64,000 nt of DNA from Tillus elongatus (Eukaryota > Arthropoda > Insecta > Coleoptera > Cleridae), in the NCBI GenBank assembly GCA_964006375.1, contig OZ023265.1, forward strand, positions 173,235,443 through 173,299,442. The letters are read 5' to 3'. Under the pieces are notes generated by a model. The model saw only the letters and a list, made by a program, of their open reading frames with translations, was not told where the DNA came from and searched no databases. A program made the translations under genes and the position numbers. Positions 52,693 to 62,537 of this stretch are shown here, in pieces; the stretch's first letter is position 1, and every line of letters starts with the position of its first letter.

Positions 52693-54226
52693 TCCATGTC
52701 GGAACTCTGGTTACACTCAGAGTCACCAACTCGAAGTACAGTCGCCAGCCTTGCCCGTCCAGCTCGCGAGCTACCTCAGGCCCCACCGAAAAGACCAGAC
52801 GCCATGCCCCAGGTCCTCCTGCCGTCTCCAAGTGCCGCCACTGCCCAACATTGAGCGAGCGGTTCTGGAGCGCAAGCATCCTGACAACATCCTCTAGGTC
52901 CACCTCTTGACTTCTGAGCCAAAAGCCGATCCGGACCGGCCATGGGGCGCCCCCTGCCCTTACGGCGCTGAAGGCGATCTCCCCCACCGTCGTCCCGGAC
53001 CAGCCGTTGAGAAGCCAACTCAGGGACTCGTCATCCTCGGCGGTCACCAAGAACCACCCCGGATCGACTATCCCAGAGTTGCGGAAGCGGAGCTGCAACG
53101 CCCTGTCGGATATCGTCATGGCGTCCAACATCCCCGCCAGCAAACTCCTCCTTATTGGCTCCGCCTCTTCCGTCAGGACTACGCCATCCCCCCTGTTGGA
53201 TGTGATGACTACCTGCATTTCCCTCCTACCCGCCGGACCTGACGTTCCCGAGGGGCCAGGGCCCGCCCCAGCAGCCGGGGTCGCGACCGCGCCCCGCCCC
53301 CGAAGGAGTGGGGACACATTAGCCGCTTCCCCCCCGGCCGCCGGCGCACAACCGCGGCTAACCCTCTTGGCCCGCCTCTCCGGCGGTGTTTCTTTTTCCG
53401 GTCTTGGGCGCTTCGCGTACGCGCCCCCAGTTGACTTGGGCCAGCCTGCCGGCCTCGACCGTGGAGAGCCTGATGGTCCCCCCTGAGCCGGTGGCCGCCT
53501 GTCCAGCTTCTGTCCCTGTGGGCTCGGCTGCGCCCCAGATCTCTTTTTTTCCTGCTTCTCTGCCGACCGCCCGGGGGGCGACACAGGGGTAGAGCCTTTC
53601 GGCCGCTCCCCCACACCTCGGCCCTCGCCCGGTCCCGTCGGCAGGACAATCGCCTTCACTTCCTTTTCTCTCGCCTCACGGTGCCGCCGTCGCACCTGCC
53701 GCCAGGCCGCCCGATCCGGCAGCTTCCCCGCCCTGACGATCCCTGAGGGTTCACCCGGCTCAGAAGCAGCCCGACCGGCCGCAGTGGCGAAGGGGATTTG
53801 CGGCGGCCCCCCGCCTTGCGGGGCCGCCGCTGCCGAAGCAGCCTGCGCCTCTGGAGGACTCACACCCCCCTGATGACGCTGCTGCCTCAGCTCCTCCCTC
53901 TCTCGCCTCCTTTTCTGGGCTCTCCACTTCCTTTTCCTTCCTCTCTTCCGTTTCCTTCGCGACTCCTCGTCCTCGGCCCCTCCCATGGACACGTCCATGG
54001 GCCCGGCCAGACTCGCAGCCGACGAAGTTCGCCCCCCGTCGCTCCCCCCGGCAGCAACGTCCCCGACGGACCCGTACGGCTCCACCCCGGACACCCCGCC
54101 AGGAGAGCGGAGGAGCGTTTCTTCCAGTTCCCTGCTGGAACTGCTTGGAGAGACAGGGATCTCTCTACCTTCTACCTCCTCGCTTATTTTTGGCACGTTA
54201 CCTTTATATTCTTTATCCTCATTCAT
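52607..54226 (-). CDS. LINE ORF1 protein (539 aa, intact)
   Basis: Residues 1-90 are acidic and Ser-rich. Residues ~90-340 are Pro/Gly/Arg-rich and very basic, with RKRKRGRKRKWRAQKRRRER near 92-111, a likely nucleolar or nucleic-acid-binding segment. A folded region follows (~350-510) with LRFRNSGIVDPGWFLVTAED, WPVRIGFWLRSQEVDLEDVV, LALQNRSLNVGQWRHLE and ARELDGQGWRLYFE. The 'L..QN..L....W....' layout resembles the DUF4780-type domain seen in some insect LINE ORF1 proteins, from memory. No CCHC knuckle is visible. It would coat the element RNA and help import it. ATG at 54224-54226 follows a ~600-bp 5' UTR. Confidence 0.85.
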   Translation of the reverse strand: MNEDKEYKGNVPKISEEVEGREIPVSPSSSSRELEETLLRSPGGVSGVEPYGSVGDVAAGGSDGGRTSSAASLAGPMDVSMGGAEDEESRRKRKRGRKRKWRAQKRRREREELRQQRHQGGVSPPEAQAASAAAAPQGGGPPQIPFATAAGRAASEPGEPSGIVRAGKLPDRAAWRQVRRRHREAREKEVKAIVLPTGPGEGRGVGERPKGSTPVSPPGRSAEKQEKKRSGAQPSPQGQKLDRRPPAQGGPSGSPRSRPAGWPKSTGGAYAKRPRPEKETPPERRAKRVSRGCAPAAGGEAANVSPLLRGRGAVATPAAGAGPGPSGTSGPAGRREMQVVITSNRGDGVVLTEEAEPIRRSLLAGMLDAMTISDRALQLRFRNSGIVDPGWFLVTAEDDESLSWLLNGWSGTTVGEIAFSAVRAGGAPWPVRIGFWLRSQEVDLEDVVRMLALQNRSLNVGQWRHLETAGGPGAWRLVFSVGPEVARELDGQGWRLYFELVTLSVTRVPTWSAVASARPAAGERTGSDQGRPPPERRRD

Positions 54227-54670
54227 GGTTGCTAGAAAAAATGTTGTGTGATGGTGTGCTTATGGTTTGGTGAGCGTATAGATACGGGAGGTCACCCCAC
54301 CGCCCCCCCGGCGCTTCATCCGTGATGAGACTTGATTCCGTTAAGAGCGGCTCTGCGGCCACGCCGTGGCGACCCGAAGCGTGCAGCTAACCCCCTGTTC
54401 CGGAGCCACCCGGTGCTGCTGGCACGATCGAGCATTTTTCGAATGGATGATAGGGCAGCCCCCTACACCGGCCAAGGCAAGGGTGGGCCCCTGTACTGTC
54501 CATACGGCGCCAGGTGTGCCAACCCTGGTTTGCACAGCGCTGCCAGTCCAGAGCAGGCTCCGCTCGGAGCCCCTCCTCGGAGTCCGCGCCGAAGGCCGAG
54601 AAGCCCAACCCGATCTATGTGCCTCGTGTCTGTGTTTGTATGCGTGTGTATGACGTGTGTGTGAAGGTTT

Positions 54671-54831
54671 GAGACTTTAGTAGACCATCGGCCCTGGGCG
54701 TTATTCCCATTGCCGACAGTCGCGCCAGGGGTGGCACGTGGAGCCAGTCTCTAGGAGTCCAGTAGCTAAGTCACTCGCTGATCGATCAAGAGAACGATCA
54801 GCGCACGACCAGGCTAAGGGACCACACCCCC
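54671..54831 (-). ncRNA. HDV-like self-cleaving ribozyme at the LINE 5' end
   Basis: On the minus strand, base 1 is 54831. P1: GGGGGT (54831-54826) pairs with ACCCCT (54732-54727), beginning with the hallmark G.U pair at the cleavage site. P2: GAGACT (54751-54746) with AGTCTC (54676-54671). P3: GGC (54745-54743) with GCC (54735-54733), closing L3 TCCACGT. P1.1: CC of L3 with GG (54726-54725) right after P1. P4: GACTGTCGGC with GCCGATGGTC, ten continuous pairs (two wobbles). J4/2: TACTAA, supplying the catalytic C. A 9-bp hairpin (CGCTGATCG/CGATCAGCG) fills J1/2. Cleavage would free the 5' end from upstream-initiated RNA exactly at the element boundary. Confidence 0.88.
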
Positions 54832-54844
54832 CTGCTGTACAATA
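54832..54844 (+). repeat. target-site duplication, right copy
   Basis: CTGCTGTACAATA, identical to 48842-48854. Confidence 0.95.
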
Positions 54845-55769
54845 TATTTGTCGCAGACATTGCGACAGCCCCCCTAAACGTGACTTACGCACTGTACGTA
54901 GACGACACGACCATCCTCAGCAGCTACACTCAGCCGAGGATAATAACCGAACGACTTCAGACTGCCGTAGTCAAGCTGCAAGCATGGTATAGGAAATCCC
55001 TTCTAGCCATAAATCCTATAAATGTTCAGCTGTCCTATTTTCCAAGAGGAAACACACACCTCACGAACACGTTTCATTATACAACCGTCTAATTCCCTGG
55101 CAAGATTCCGCCAAATACCTCCGGGTTTTCCTCGACAAACACTTAACACGGCGCCCCCATGTCGCCCGAAAAAAAGCCTCGATGTTCATCTCGAAACTGT
55201 TCTCACTTCTAAATAGAAATTCCAAACTGTCCATGACCAATAAGTTGCTCATGTACAAAGTAATTACCCGGGCAGCCTTGACCTATGCATCACCTGCATA
55301 GGCCACACACATCAAGACCCTTCAAATCACCCAGAACAAAATTCTGAGAATGGTTACCGAAGCGCCATGGTTTGTGCGAAACAGTCAGATTCACTCTGAT
55401 CTGGAAATGCCTTCGATACTTAACTTTATAACTCAACTATCGACAACTCAGTTCGCAAAGCCGCTTCTCACCCAAATGCTCTTCTCCGTAGTGCCACCGA
55501 CTACGACAAGCAACTTCCACATAAGCATAAGCGTCCAAAGCTTACTTACCTGATAACGCCCCCGAGGCAAAAACAGAATGGAAACATTCATACCCAAAAA
55601 GTCATTGTGTGTAAATCTTTCCGACGGAGGTATGGACTAAGGTACGGTACTCCCAGGGAGGGGGTTTTAGTGAGTACAGTCTCACAGTACCTCGATATCC
55701 CACGGCACCAACGGGGGAGTGAATGGGGTCTGCATGAGCATTTCCCCCTCCTGTATCCAAAAAAAAAAC
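54845..55769 (+). pseudogene. Jockey-type LINE, 3' part
   Basis: Continues the LINE interrupted at 48854: IFVADIATAPLNVTYALYVD then DTTILSSYTQP (YVDDT active site near 54895-54912), LQTAVVKLQAWYRKSLLAIN, then in shifted frames RLIPWQDSAKYLRVFLDKHL, KLLMYKVITRAALTYASPA, LQITQNKILRMVTEAPWFVR. The 3' UTR (55590-55768) ends in A9 at 55759-55768. The frameshifts predate or postdate the nested insertion, but the coding sense resumes cleanly after the target duplication. Confidence 0.85.
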
Positions 55770-56083
55770 TGACATTTAAAATCACTAGACTCTAAACGAA
55801 CAAGTAAAGTAAATTTAATTAATATAAAACTGGACACATTAAAATTCCATGATTAATTTTATATTTCAGCTGCATTATAATATTCAGATTAATTAATTTA
55901 TTAGCACCTATTTAGTCACGGACCTTTGCGCGACTGGATAAACACGTTTGCAGTAGCAAAATGAAATCTGTTTGTTAATTAAATTTTAATTTATTGTCAC
56001 CCAGCAGCGCTATCAGAAAATTAGTTTACTGGAAAACCAAGCAATAAAATACATATTTTATAGAACATTACAAAGTAAAACTC
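55770..56083. other. AT-rich DNA, no gene seen
   Basis: No recognised signal. Confidence 0.5.
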
Positions 56084-57148
56084 TGGACGCAGCAAGTGCG
56101 CTATGGTAGTGAATTTTCATAAAAATGTTTTTAATAGCAAATATGTGTGTTTTCTTTTTAAGAAAGCGGACATCAATTTTGGTTACCAGTATAACCCTTA
56201 TATAGTAAAAACAATGTGCCATGTTTCATAAAAATAACTTTATTGTGTGAAAATGTACAAAAATTTCCAAAAGTAAACTCAAAGTGTTCCCGGAAAAACT
56301 CGTTTCTTGGTCAACCTTATAGGTTAATAGCAAATTGGGCTATTCAAATATGAAGCCTTTGATCAAAATTCGCTACCATAACGCACTAGCTGCATCCAGA
56401 CTTTCTTTTCTTACAAACATGCATTAAATTACGACGGAAAATGCAAAAATGCAATAACATAAGGCGTGTTTGATTAAAAAAAAAGAAAATTTGTATCACC
56501 AACGACTTATGGGCCACCCTGTGATTGTAGAAATATTTTTTAAGATGTAGCTCAAGGCACCCTATAATTAATATATACAATTTTTTTTATATCTTGTATA
56601 ATAACGGATATATTGAGCTTTATTGATTTTTTACGAAAATTCGACAAAAATTATATACCATTAAACGATAAACTCTATAGCTAAGACTATTGAAATGAAT
56701 TTTCTGGAAACATTTTAGTAAAATGAAGGACAATGACGGTTGAAACTAAGACTTCAGGGTTTGTAAAACATCCTCCTTGAGACATTTGATTTCCATAGCC
56801 CGTATTAGATTCAAGTTATTTGCCTAAATTTTGCCGATTTTGACGTTTTAAATCGCAACGTTGACGTTTTGAGGAAAACCTCAATTTATTTTTCTTTAAA
56901 TGCCTATAAATTTTTTGTCTTTTGACCTACATAGCTAAATTTTGGTACGTAACCTACCTATAAGGATATAAACCCTTACTTTGTTAATTCCGGAGATATA
57001 ATTTTTTTTCGAAAGGAAACGCAAAATTTTCCGGGAAAACCTGGGCATATTTTCCTGGATAACGAACTTATCCAATCCATTTGGAAAAGGAATTTGTTCA
57101 CCAAAGTTAATCAAAATCGGCCCATTATTTTTTAAGTTATCGGTGCGA
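56084..57148 (+). repeat. dispersed repeat family A, best copy, with a MITE-like inner segment
   Basis: 56084-56401 begins TCTGGACGCAGCAAGTGCG and ends with its inverse (CATAACGCACTAGCTGCATC then CAGA), giving ~35-bp imperfect inverted ends. The rest aligns with 19.9-20.8 kb and, inverted, with 12.36-12.45 kb. The 3' end runs into (TA)n. Non-coding. Confidence 0.75.

Positions 57149-57238
<90 letters not shown>
57149..57238. repeat. (TA)n microsatellite
   Basis: Pure TA run at the end of the family-A copy. Confidence 0.98.
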
Positions 57239-57241
<3 letters not shown>

Positions 57242-57479
57242 TGAAACTAGGCCGGATATGTGTTCTGGGGGGCGTAATTAGCGCTCATTTGAAGAAATTT
57301 TTTCAAAATTCAAAAGTCGGGATGTCCTCATTAGTGAATTTTTTTGAAGAAAATTCACTAAAAATTCGATACGCAGAAAGTGCGTTAGGGTAGCGAATTT
57401 TTACTAATATTTCAAATATGAATGACTCAATTTTTTTCTTAACTTAGAAAGTTTAATCTTTGGGTGAGTTGAATAAAAT
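57239..57479. other. AT-rich DNA with another family-A scrap
   Basis: TACGCAGAAAGTGCGTTAGG at 57370-57389 is a family-A-like end. No gene. Confidence 0.5.
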
Positions 57480-59075
57480 GGCTTTTTCTTTGCAAACAAA
57501 TGTTTATTCCTTGTCCCGACGCCTTTCGATAGATTCGCTCCGTTAATTTCTGATAATCATAAACAGTTATATTCTATGAATCACTTAATTCCCAGGCAAT
57601 ATGTCCTCCCTGAAATTCACAAAGAAGGTTTCCCGATTAGTCCAGTGGTTTCTTTCACATGTTGTTTGTCATATAAGCTTTCTAAGTTCTTATAGTCTAT
57701 GTTGGTGTCTGCCACTGCGTTTCAGTCGCCATATTCTATTAAGAACTCTTCCGAACTGGTTGATTGCTTGAGTAGAGTTCCAGTGGGAGAAAATACAGTT
57801 CTAGTTTTATTCGACGGGGTCCGATCTTTTCACTAGCGTTCCGCTAAATCAGACTCTGCTGCTATTAAAAGGGCTACTCAATAATTTATCCCTAATCATA
57901 GAAGTTCAAGAAGCTGTTCAATCATTGGTAAAAGCTTGCTTATCATATAACTTCTTCAAATTCGATAATTAAATCCATATACAAAAGAATTGTCTCCCCA
58001 TGGGAAATTCACTTTCACCGCTTTGCGTGGAAATATTCATGAGTTTCTTTGAAAAGGAACTATTATTTAAAGATTTCAATCCGTATTCCAAGCTCCTTAC
58101 TTCTTGGACTCGTTATGTAGACGACATTATAGTGGTTTGGTCTCGCACCATTGAGCAGCTCCATCTGTTCCTGAGCTGGCTGAACAGCTTACACGTCAAC
58201 ACTAATTTCACAGGGGAGCTATAAGTAGAGTCGTCAATCAAATTCTTGGACCTCAAGCTGCAGAGAAGAGATAACTCCATAGAGTTTGATATATACAGAA
58301 AAACCTACTCAGATCCACCACCTTATCTCGTATAGATCTTGTCATCAGATGTCACATAAGATGGCTTCTATCAAATTCTTGATAGATAGATTGTTTATAA
58401 TCCCGTTGCCTAGGAAAAATTCCGAAAAAGAGCTAAATATCATCAAACAATTAGCTGCCAATAATGAATGTCCATTAAGACTGGTGCACAAATTAGTCGA
58501 TAAGAAAAACTGTCAGTTGTTAAGGGAAATGAGTTCCAGTTTACCTCCGGAACAACCAGAGAGACTTTCATATTTTCCATTTACTTTTTGTGGCTCCAGC
58601 ACCAATACTGTCACAAAAGCACTCAAGAAAGACAATGTCTAGTTTTCGTGCAGATCCACTAACACCGCAAAAAGTTTGGTTATCCATAATAAAGACAGTG
58701 TACCATTTTTAAAGAGGTCCTGGAGAACCTGATTGCAACACAGTCTACGTCGGCAGAACAGGAAGAGCGTTGAAATTGAGGATTCCTGAACATCTAAGGA
58801 GCAGAAATCACCCAAACAACAACACTTCACCTTTTGGTTGTCATTTGAGGGAGTCAGGCCACCCTTTCAACAAAGAAAACGAAGCAAAAATCCTACACCC
58901 TTCCAATTTTGGTATGGAACAGTTCGTTGTTGATGAAATGGAAATTTATAAACATATCAATTGTTCTAACAAAAATGTACTAAACGTTTCCAATAACGGC
59001 ATTATAAATTTTTTGACCTTATACAGTCAACTAAGTGATCACCAATCCACACTCCATTTAAATAGACCATAATAG
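57480..59075 (+). pseudogene. Penelope-like element: reverse transcriptase and GIY-YIG endonuclease, decayed
   Basis: The first part has frameshifts (PRQYVLPEIHKEGFPISPVV, ..VLVLFDGVRSF). The frame 58000-58224 starts MGNSLSPLCVEIFMSFFEKE (PLE block GSSLSP..A..FM) and has TRYVDDIIVVWSRT with the catalytic YVDD. 58286-58642 continues the thumb and linker (NECPLRLVHKLVDKKNCQLL, YFPFTFCGSSTNTVTKAL). After a short break comes DCNTVYVGRTGRALKLRIPE (58735-58790), the GIY-YIG YVGRT box with its Arg, then CHLRESGHPFNKENEAKILH and MEIYKHINCSN. Domain order RT then GIY-YIG defines Penelope-like elements. Multiple stops make it inactive. A different family from those at 4.7-8.6 kb. Confidence 0.88.
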
Positions 59076-60048
59076 CAATACACAAATCTATGAGATGGTC
59101 TGCTCTGTGGTTTCCAGACCTGTCATTTAATTTAAGTCTATACATTTTCGGGCCGACATGTCACTTCTGCCATATGTCAGTTGCCATTTCCGTTTCGTTT
59201 TCGGGGCCCATTTCGTCTGCTCGTGTACGTTGTCACTGGTGATGTCTTTTAAACTAAATTTTGCCAGTTAAAAACAAAAATTCATTCTCATTTTCAATGA
59301 ACGTTGCTTCTGTTCGTATTAGTAACACCTCTGACGGCAGTGGACCCATCCTACAGCAACAGATGAAACGTGTTCCTTGGACATTCAGCTGTATAGATTT
59401 TTAGTCCTGTTTAACAATGGACCAGTAAGTAGACACGCCATTTTGACGTTTTCAATTTTCATAAAAATCTAGAGACACACAAACAATGTAGGACGTGCAC
59501 TAACTATATGAAAATGAATTATAATAGAGGAATACGCCCTGCTTTAGCTTGATATAAAACGAACGATCCACGAAAATGTGTAAATTATGACAAAAACATG
59601 TAGCAAAACTGAGGACACCTTACGCTTTTTCTACTAGAAAATTCAAATAGTTCCAAAAGATTGCTTCTACAATCATTTTTGTTGTGATTTTCGTCATCTA
59701 CACCCTAAAACATGTCTGTATACAAAATATCATAAGAAGCCAACACATGTACGGAAAGCAAACCTTTACCGTATTAAATTATATGTTTTTATATTTTATT
59801 AAGATATTTTTGTCTCTCAGTGGGAGTTCAGGCACTATTAAAATTTGTTGCCAATGAAGTTGGCAAACAAAAATTTTAATGAAATAATTTTTTTCTTGAA
59901 AAAGGACTGATCTACTTATTGATGACTGGGTGAATGAAATGAAAACGCAGATTTCACAATGTTACATATAATGAAACATAAGTTCAAATATAAACACATA
60001 ATAAAAGAAAATGAACTGAATATGTTAACACTCAAATGATATATCTTG
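59076..60048. other. AT-rich DNA, possibly PLE 3' non-coding sequence at its start
   Basis: 59076-59400 may be the PLE 3' region. CTCTGACGGCAGTGGACC..GATGAAACGTGTTCC loosely recalls a hammerhead but has no stem II. Nothing else recognised. Confidence 0.45.
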
Positions 60049-60064
60049 TTAACCCATTTCCGGC

Positions 60065-60090
60065 CGCTGATGCGTTTACGCATCAGTCAT
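60065..60090. promoter_or_regulatory. palindromic CTGATGCG-TTTA-CGCATCAG motif, left copy
   Basis: One of three such motifs in the element (others at 60409-60427 and 61127-61147). Positions just inside each terminus suggest transposase or repressor binding sites. Confidence 0.5.
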
Positions 60091-60595
60091 ATAATTTTTT
60101 TTTTCTGTGCAACCACCTTAAGCAAAATCGAATACAGCTAATGTGCGATGTTATATAAAGATGCTATTATCTAATGAAAAATAAAAGACACGTATATCAT
60201 AGAATATCTATATTGGAGAAATTATTGAAATAGGAAGAAATTAGGATTCTTGTCGGCATATACTTGTATTTGTTCTTACAAATGGTAAACAGAAGAATGA
60301 GCTAAAAATTCTTGAAAGTTCTATTGGAAACCTAAAGGAGAAACAATTAAATGAGAGTCCTTCAGAAAATTTTCGAATGGAAAGAAAAAACCAGCAGCTA
60401 AACATGTGTGATGCGTATGCGCATCAATGGCCGAAACCGTCAACTTCTGCACTTCTGCATGTCGAGACGTGTTAGAGCACTGTGATGTATTCTGATTCCA
60501 GATTACGGATATAATAGCATTAGTTTGTTTCCTGACTGTGCTACGTTAGGTTAGTGTTGTGAATTGTGAAGTGATATTTTTTGTCGTGTGAGAAA

Positions 60596-61066
60596 ATGCC
60601 GCAATTTCTTACCCAAAGAGAATTAGAACTTGCTTTAGAGGAGATCGTGCAAGAATTAGCAGATTTACACGATAATGCAATAGCAAACTATCGTACCAGG
60701 ATCTTGGGAAAGAAATGGTGGTGGCCTTTATTCTCAAATGCTGTTGATAGTACTATTGTAAATGCTTGGAAACTTTTCAATCTGGTTAATGAAAAAAAGA
60801 TGTCACAACTTGACTTCAAGTCATATATTGCATACCGTCTCTTGAAAATCCAGAATCAAGGAGGCGAACAATCTTCAAGTCGGGTATCCATATCTAATAG
60901 TATACCAACTGAAATACGGACAGATAAATTTGACCATGTGGTGGTTCAGGAAGCAACGAAAGCTAGACGACGATGTCGATTATGTCATAGTGCAACAATA
61001 TATATGTGCAAAAAGTGTAATGTACATATTCACGCTAACTGCTTCGAAGAATTTCATAAGAAATAA
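60596..61066 (+). CDS. internally deleted piggyBac transposase, 156 aa, open
   Basis: It starts MPQFLTQRELELALEEI, like the N-terminus of piggyBac-type transposases. After only ~20 residues it joins DLHDNAIANYRTRI, which is followed by GKKWWWPLFSNAVDSTIVNA, the conserved block after the third catalytic Asp. The C-terminus is the cysteine-rich DNA-binding domain: CRLCHSATIYMCKKCNVHIH then ANCFEEFHKK, with CxxC..CxxC..H..C zinc ligands complete. The DDD catalytic core is missing, yet the frame is uninterrupted and the ATG has a good context (GAAAATGCC). The protein cannot transpose DNA, but could bind element ends. It might act as a repressor or simply be a chance-open deletion derivative. Confidence 0.75.
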   Translation: MPQFLTQRELELALEEIVQELADLHDNAIANYRTRILGKKWWWPLFSNAVDSTIVNAWKLFNLVNEKKMSQLDFKSYIAYRLLKIQNQGGEQSSSRVSISNSIPTEIRTDKFDHVVVQEATKARRRCRLCHSATIYMCKKCNVHIHANCFEEFHKK

Positions 61067-61282
61067 TGTTTGTACATTATATTTTTATATAGTATCAGTT
61101 AGCACTTGTATTGCATATATTTGGCCATTGATGCGTGTACGCATCAGCCTGTAATTCACTAATTAAATAAAAAATATTTTTTTGTTTGTTGGTTTTATGT
61201 TTATAAACTTTATTGTTGCTGGAGAAAATGAGTGACATTCAATTTTGAACGTTTTTTGATACCTTGGCCATAAATGGGTTAA

Positions 61283-62143
61283 ACTGTCTCTAATCTAATT
61301 ATAAATATTTAACTAAACTCTAATTTAAATTATTACAAGACTTGTTTTTCTAAAGTGATGCTTCTCAAAAACTTTCTAATTTTATATTGTCTTTTGTTAG
61401 GTTATCTTGATATCACAAAAATCTATATTTTTCTGGGGTCTTCTTGTTTGTATAAAATTGTCAATTAGCTGTTTATGTATATAGCGTTTTGGTGCAACAA
61501 GGTATATCTCACCACAATTCTTCCTTGTAAATTCCGATTGTCCGTCGCTCCAAATATATATGCAACGTCTTCTCAATACTATTTTAATCTTCTACTACTC
61601 TGTATACTTTGTTGATGGTGATTTTGTAGGCAATGATGTGAAATATTTTATTTTTCTCTCTTTGGACTGTTACTTAAAAATCTTTTCTTGAACCATCTTT
61701 CTAATCTGTCATTCCCATTTTCTGACAAATTGTCATCCTCCTCACTTGATTTTATTTTTTAACTAATCATTTTCTGATTGATCGTTATGGATACACAGTT
61801 AGTCAATAATATGTTAAAAAAACTTTGCTTTCATTTCATTCTTATAACTATTGGAATTGATAATTGAAAACTAAATAGTGATTTTATTCATATTACATGA
61901 TTTTCTCAACTCTAAAGGCACACCAATTTACTTATGTTTATACCTCTTTTTAATTTTCAAACGATTTCATTTGTGTGTAGTTACAAATTTTACATTGTTG
62001 TTACCTGTCTTGTAGTAACAGAGTCTACCTCATCAAATATTATTTTACAAGGTATCATCCACCAAATATTTTTTTTATATTATTTATTGTTTTTACTATA
62101 TTGAGAAAGAATTACCGACGAACATTTTTCAAAACACTATGAT

Positions 62144-62149
<6 letters not shown>
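61283..62149. other. AT-rich DNA, no gene seen
   Basis: No recognised signal. Confidence 0.5.

Positions 62150-62220
<71 letters not shown>
62150..62220. repeat. (TA)n microsatellite
   Basis: Pure TA run directly abutting the AATT end of the errantivirus-type LTR, consistent with the ATAT target preference of 17.6/297-type elements. Confidence 0.98.
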
Positions 62221-62225
<5 letters not shown>

Positions 62226-62537
62226 GGTAACACAAAACTTAAGTTTCCATAAAAATATAACTTTATTTTAGGGAAACAATACAGTGTGTTACTATTCTAA
62301 TAATATTAATATAAAATGGAAGTGAACAAAGCAAGTAGATGTGAACTATATTAGTTTCAAATACCGACTGTTAACGCAACATCGTTTAGCAGTCGCAAGT
62401 AAAATATGCATACTAAGGAAAATGATTATTATACATTTTATAGTTTATTGTACTTTAAACTTAATAATTGAAACTAAGCAATGTCTGGTCAATGCCTTTC
62501 TCTATAACAGGGTCACTGTGAAATGTACTAATGTCAC
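62221..62537 (-). repeat. probable 3' LTR / 3' region of an errantivirus-type element
   Basis: Minus strand: AGTGACATTAG follows the env stop and the segment ends GTTACCTAATT against (TA)n. The start AGTGAC and end AATT are as I remember for 17.6/297-type LTRs. TAAAATAAAGTTATA (about 62255-62270) supplies a poly(A) signal. No polypurine tract directly precedes AGTGAC; the nearest purine-rich run is GGTGGAGGAAA about 30 bp inside env, so the exact LTR start is uncertain. Confidence 0.5.

Larger units (their letters stand above)
48855..54831 (-). mobile_element. full-length LOA/R1-type LINE, both ORFs open, nested in an older LINE
   Basis: Bounded by the 13-bp duplications, 5977 bp long. The 3' end (48855-48875 on the plus strand) is a (TAC)n-type tail (GTAGTAGTAG), the 5' end carries an HDV-like ribozyme, and ORF1 and ORF2 are uninterrupted. 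It is visibly GC-rich compared with all neighbours. Everything expected of a complete, recently inserted element is present. Confidence 0.93.
60049..61282 (+). mobile_element. piggyBac-type non-autonomous element with TTAA target duplication
   Basis: TTAA|CCCATTTCCGGCC at the left and GGCCATAAATGGG|TTAA at the right: inverted ends of 13 bp with two mismatches and the TTAA duplication specific to piggyBac. The element proper is 60053-61278, ~1.23 kb, too short for a full transposase (~550-600 aa). A palindromic TGATGCG..CGCATCA motif occurs near both ends and once inside. Confidence 0.88.

Noticed and set aside
49139..54251. Plus-strand frames over the intact LINE (for example 49139-49540, 53007-53486, 53798-54235)
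   Set aside because: Antisense shadows of ORF1/ORF2 in GC-rich DNA, without domain motifs.
59325..59390. Hammerhead-like CTGACGG..GATGAAACGTGTTC downstream of the 58-kb PLE
   Set aside because: No stem II could be formed between the two halves and CTGATGA is not preserved.
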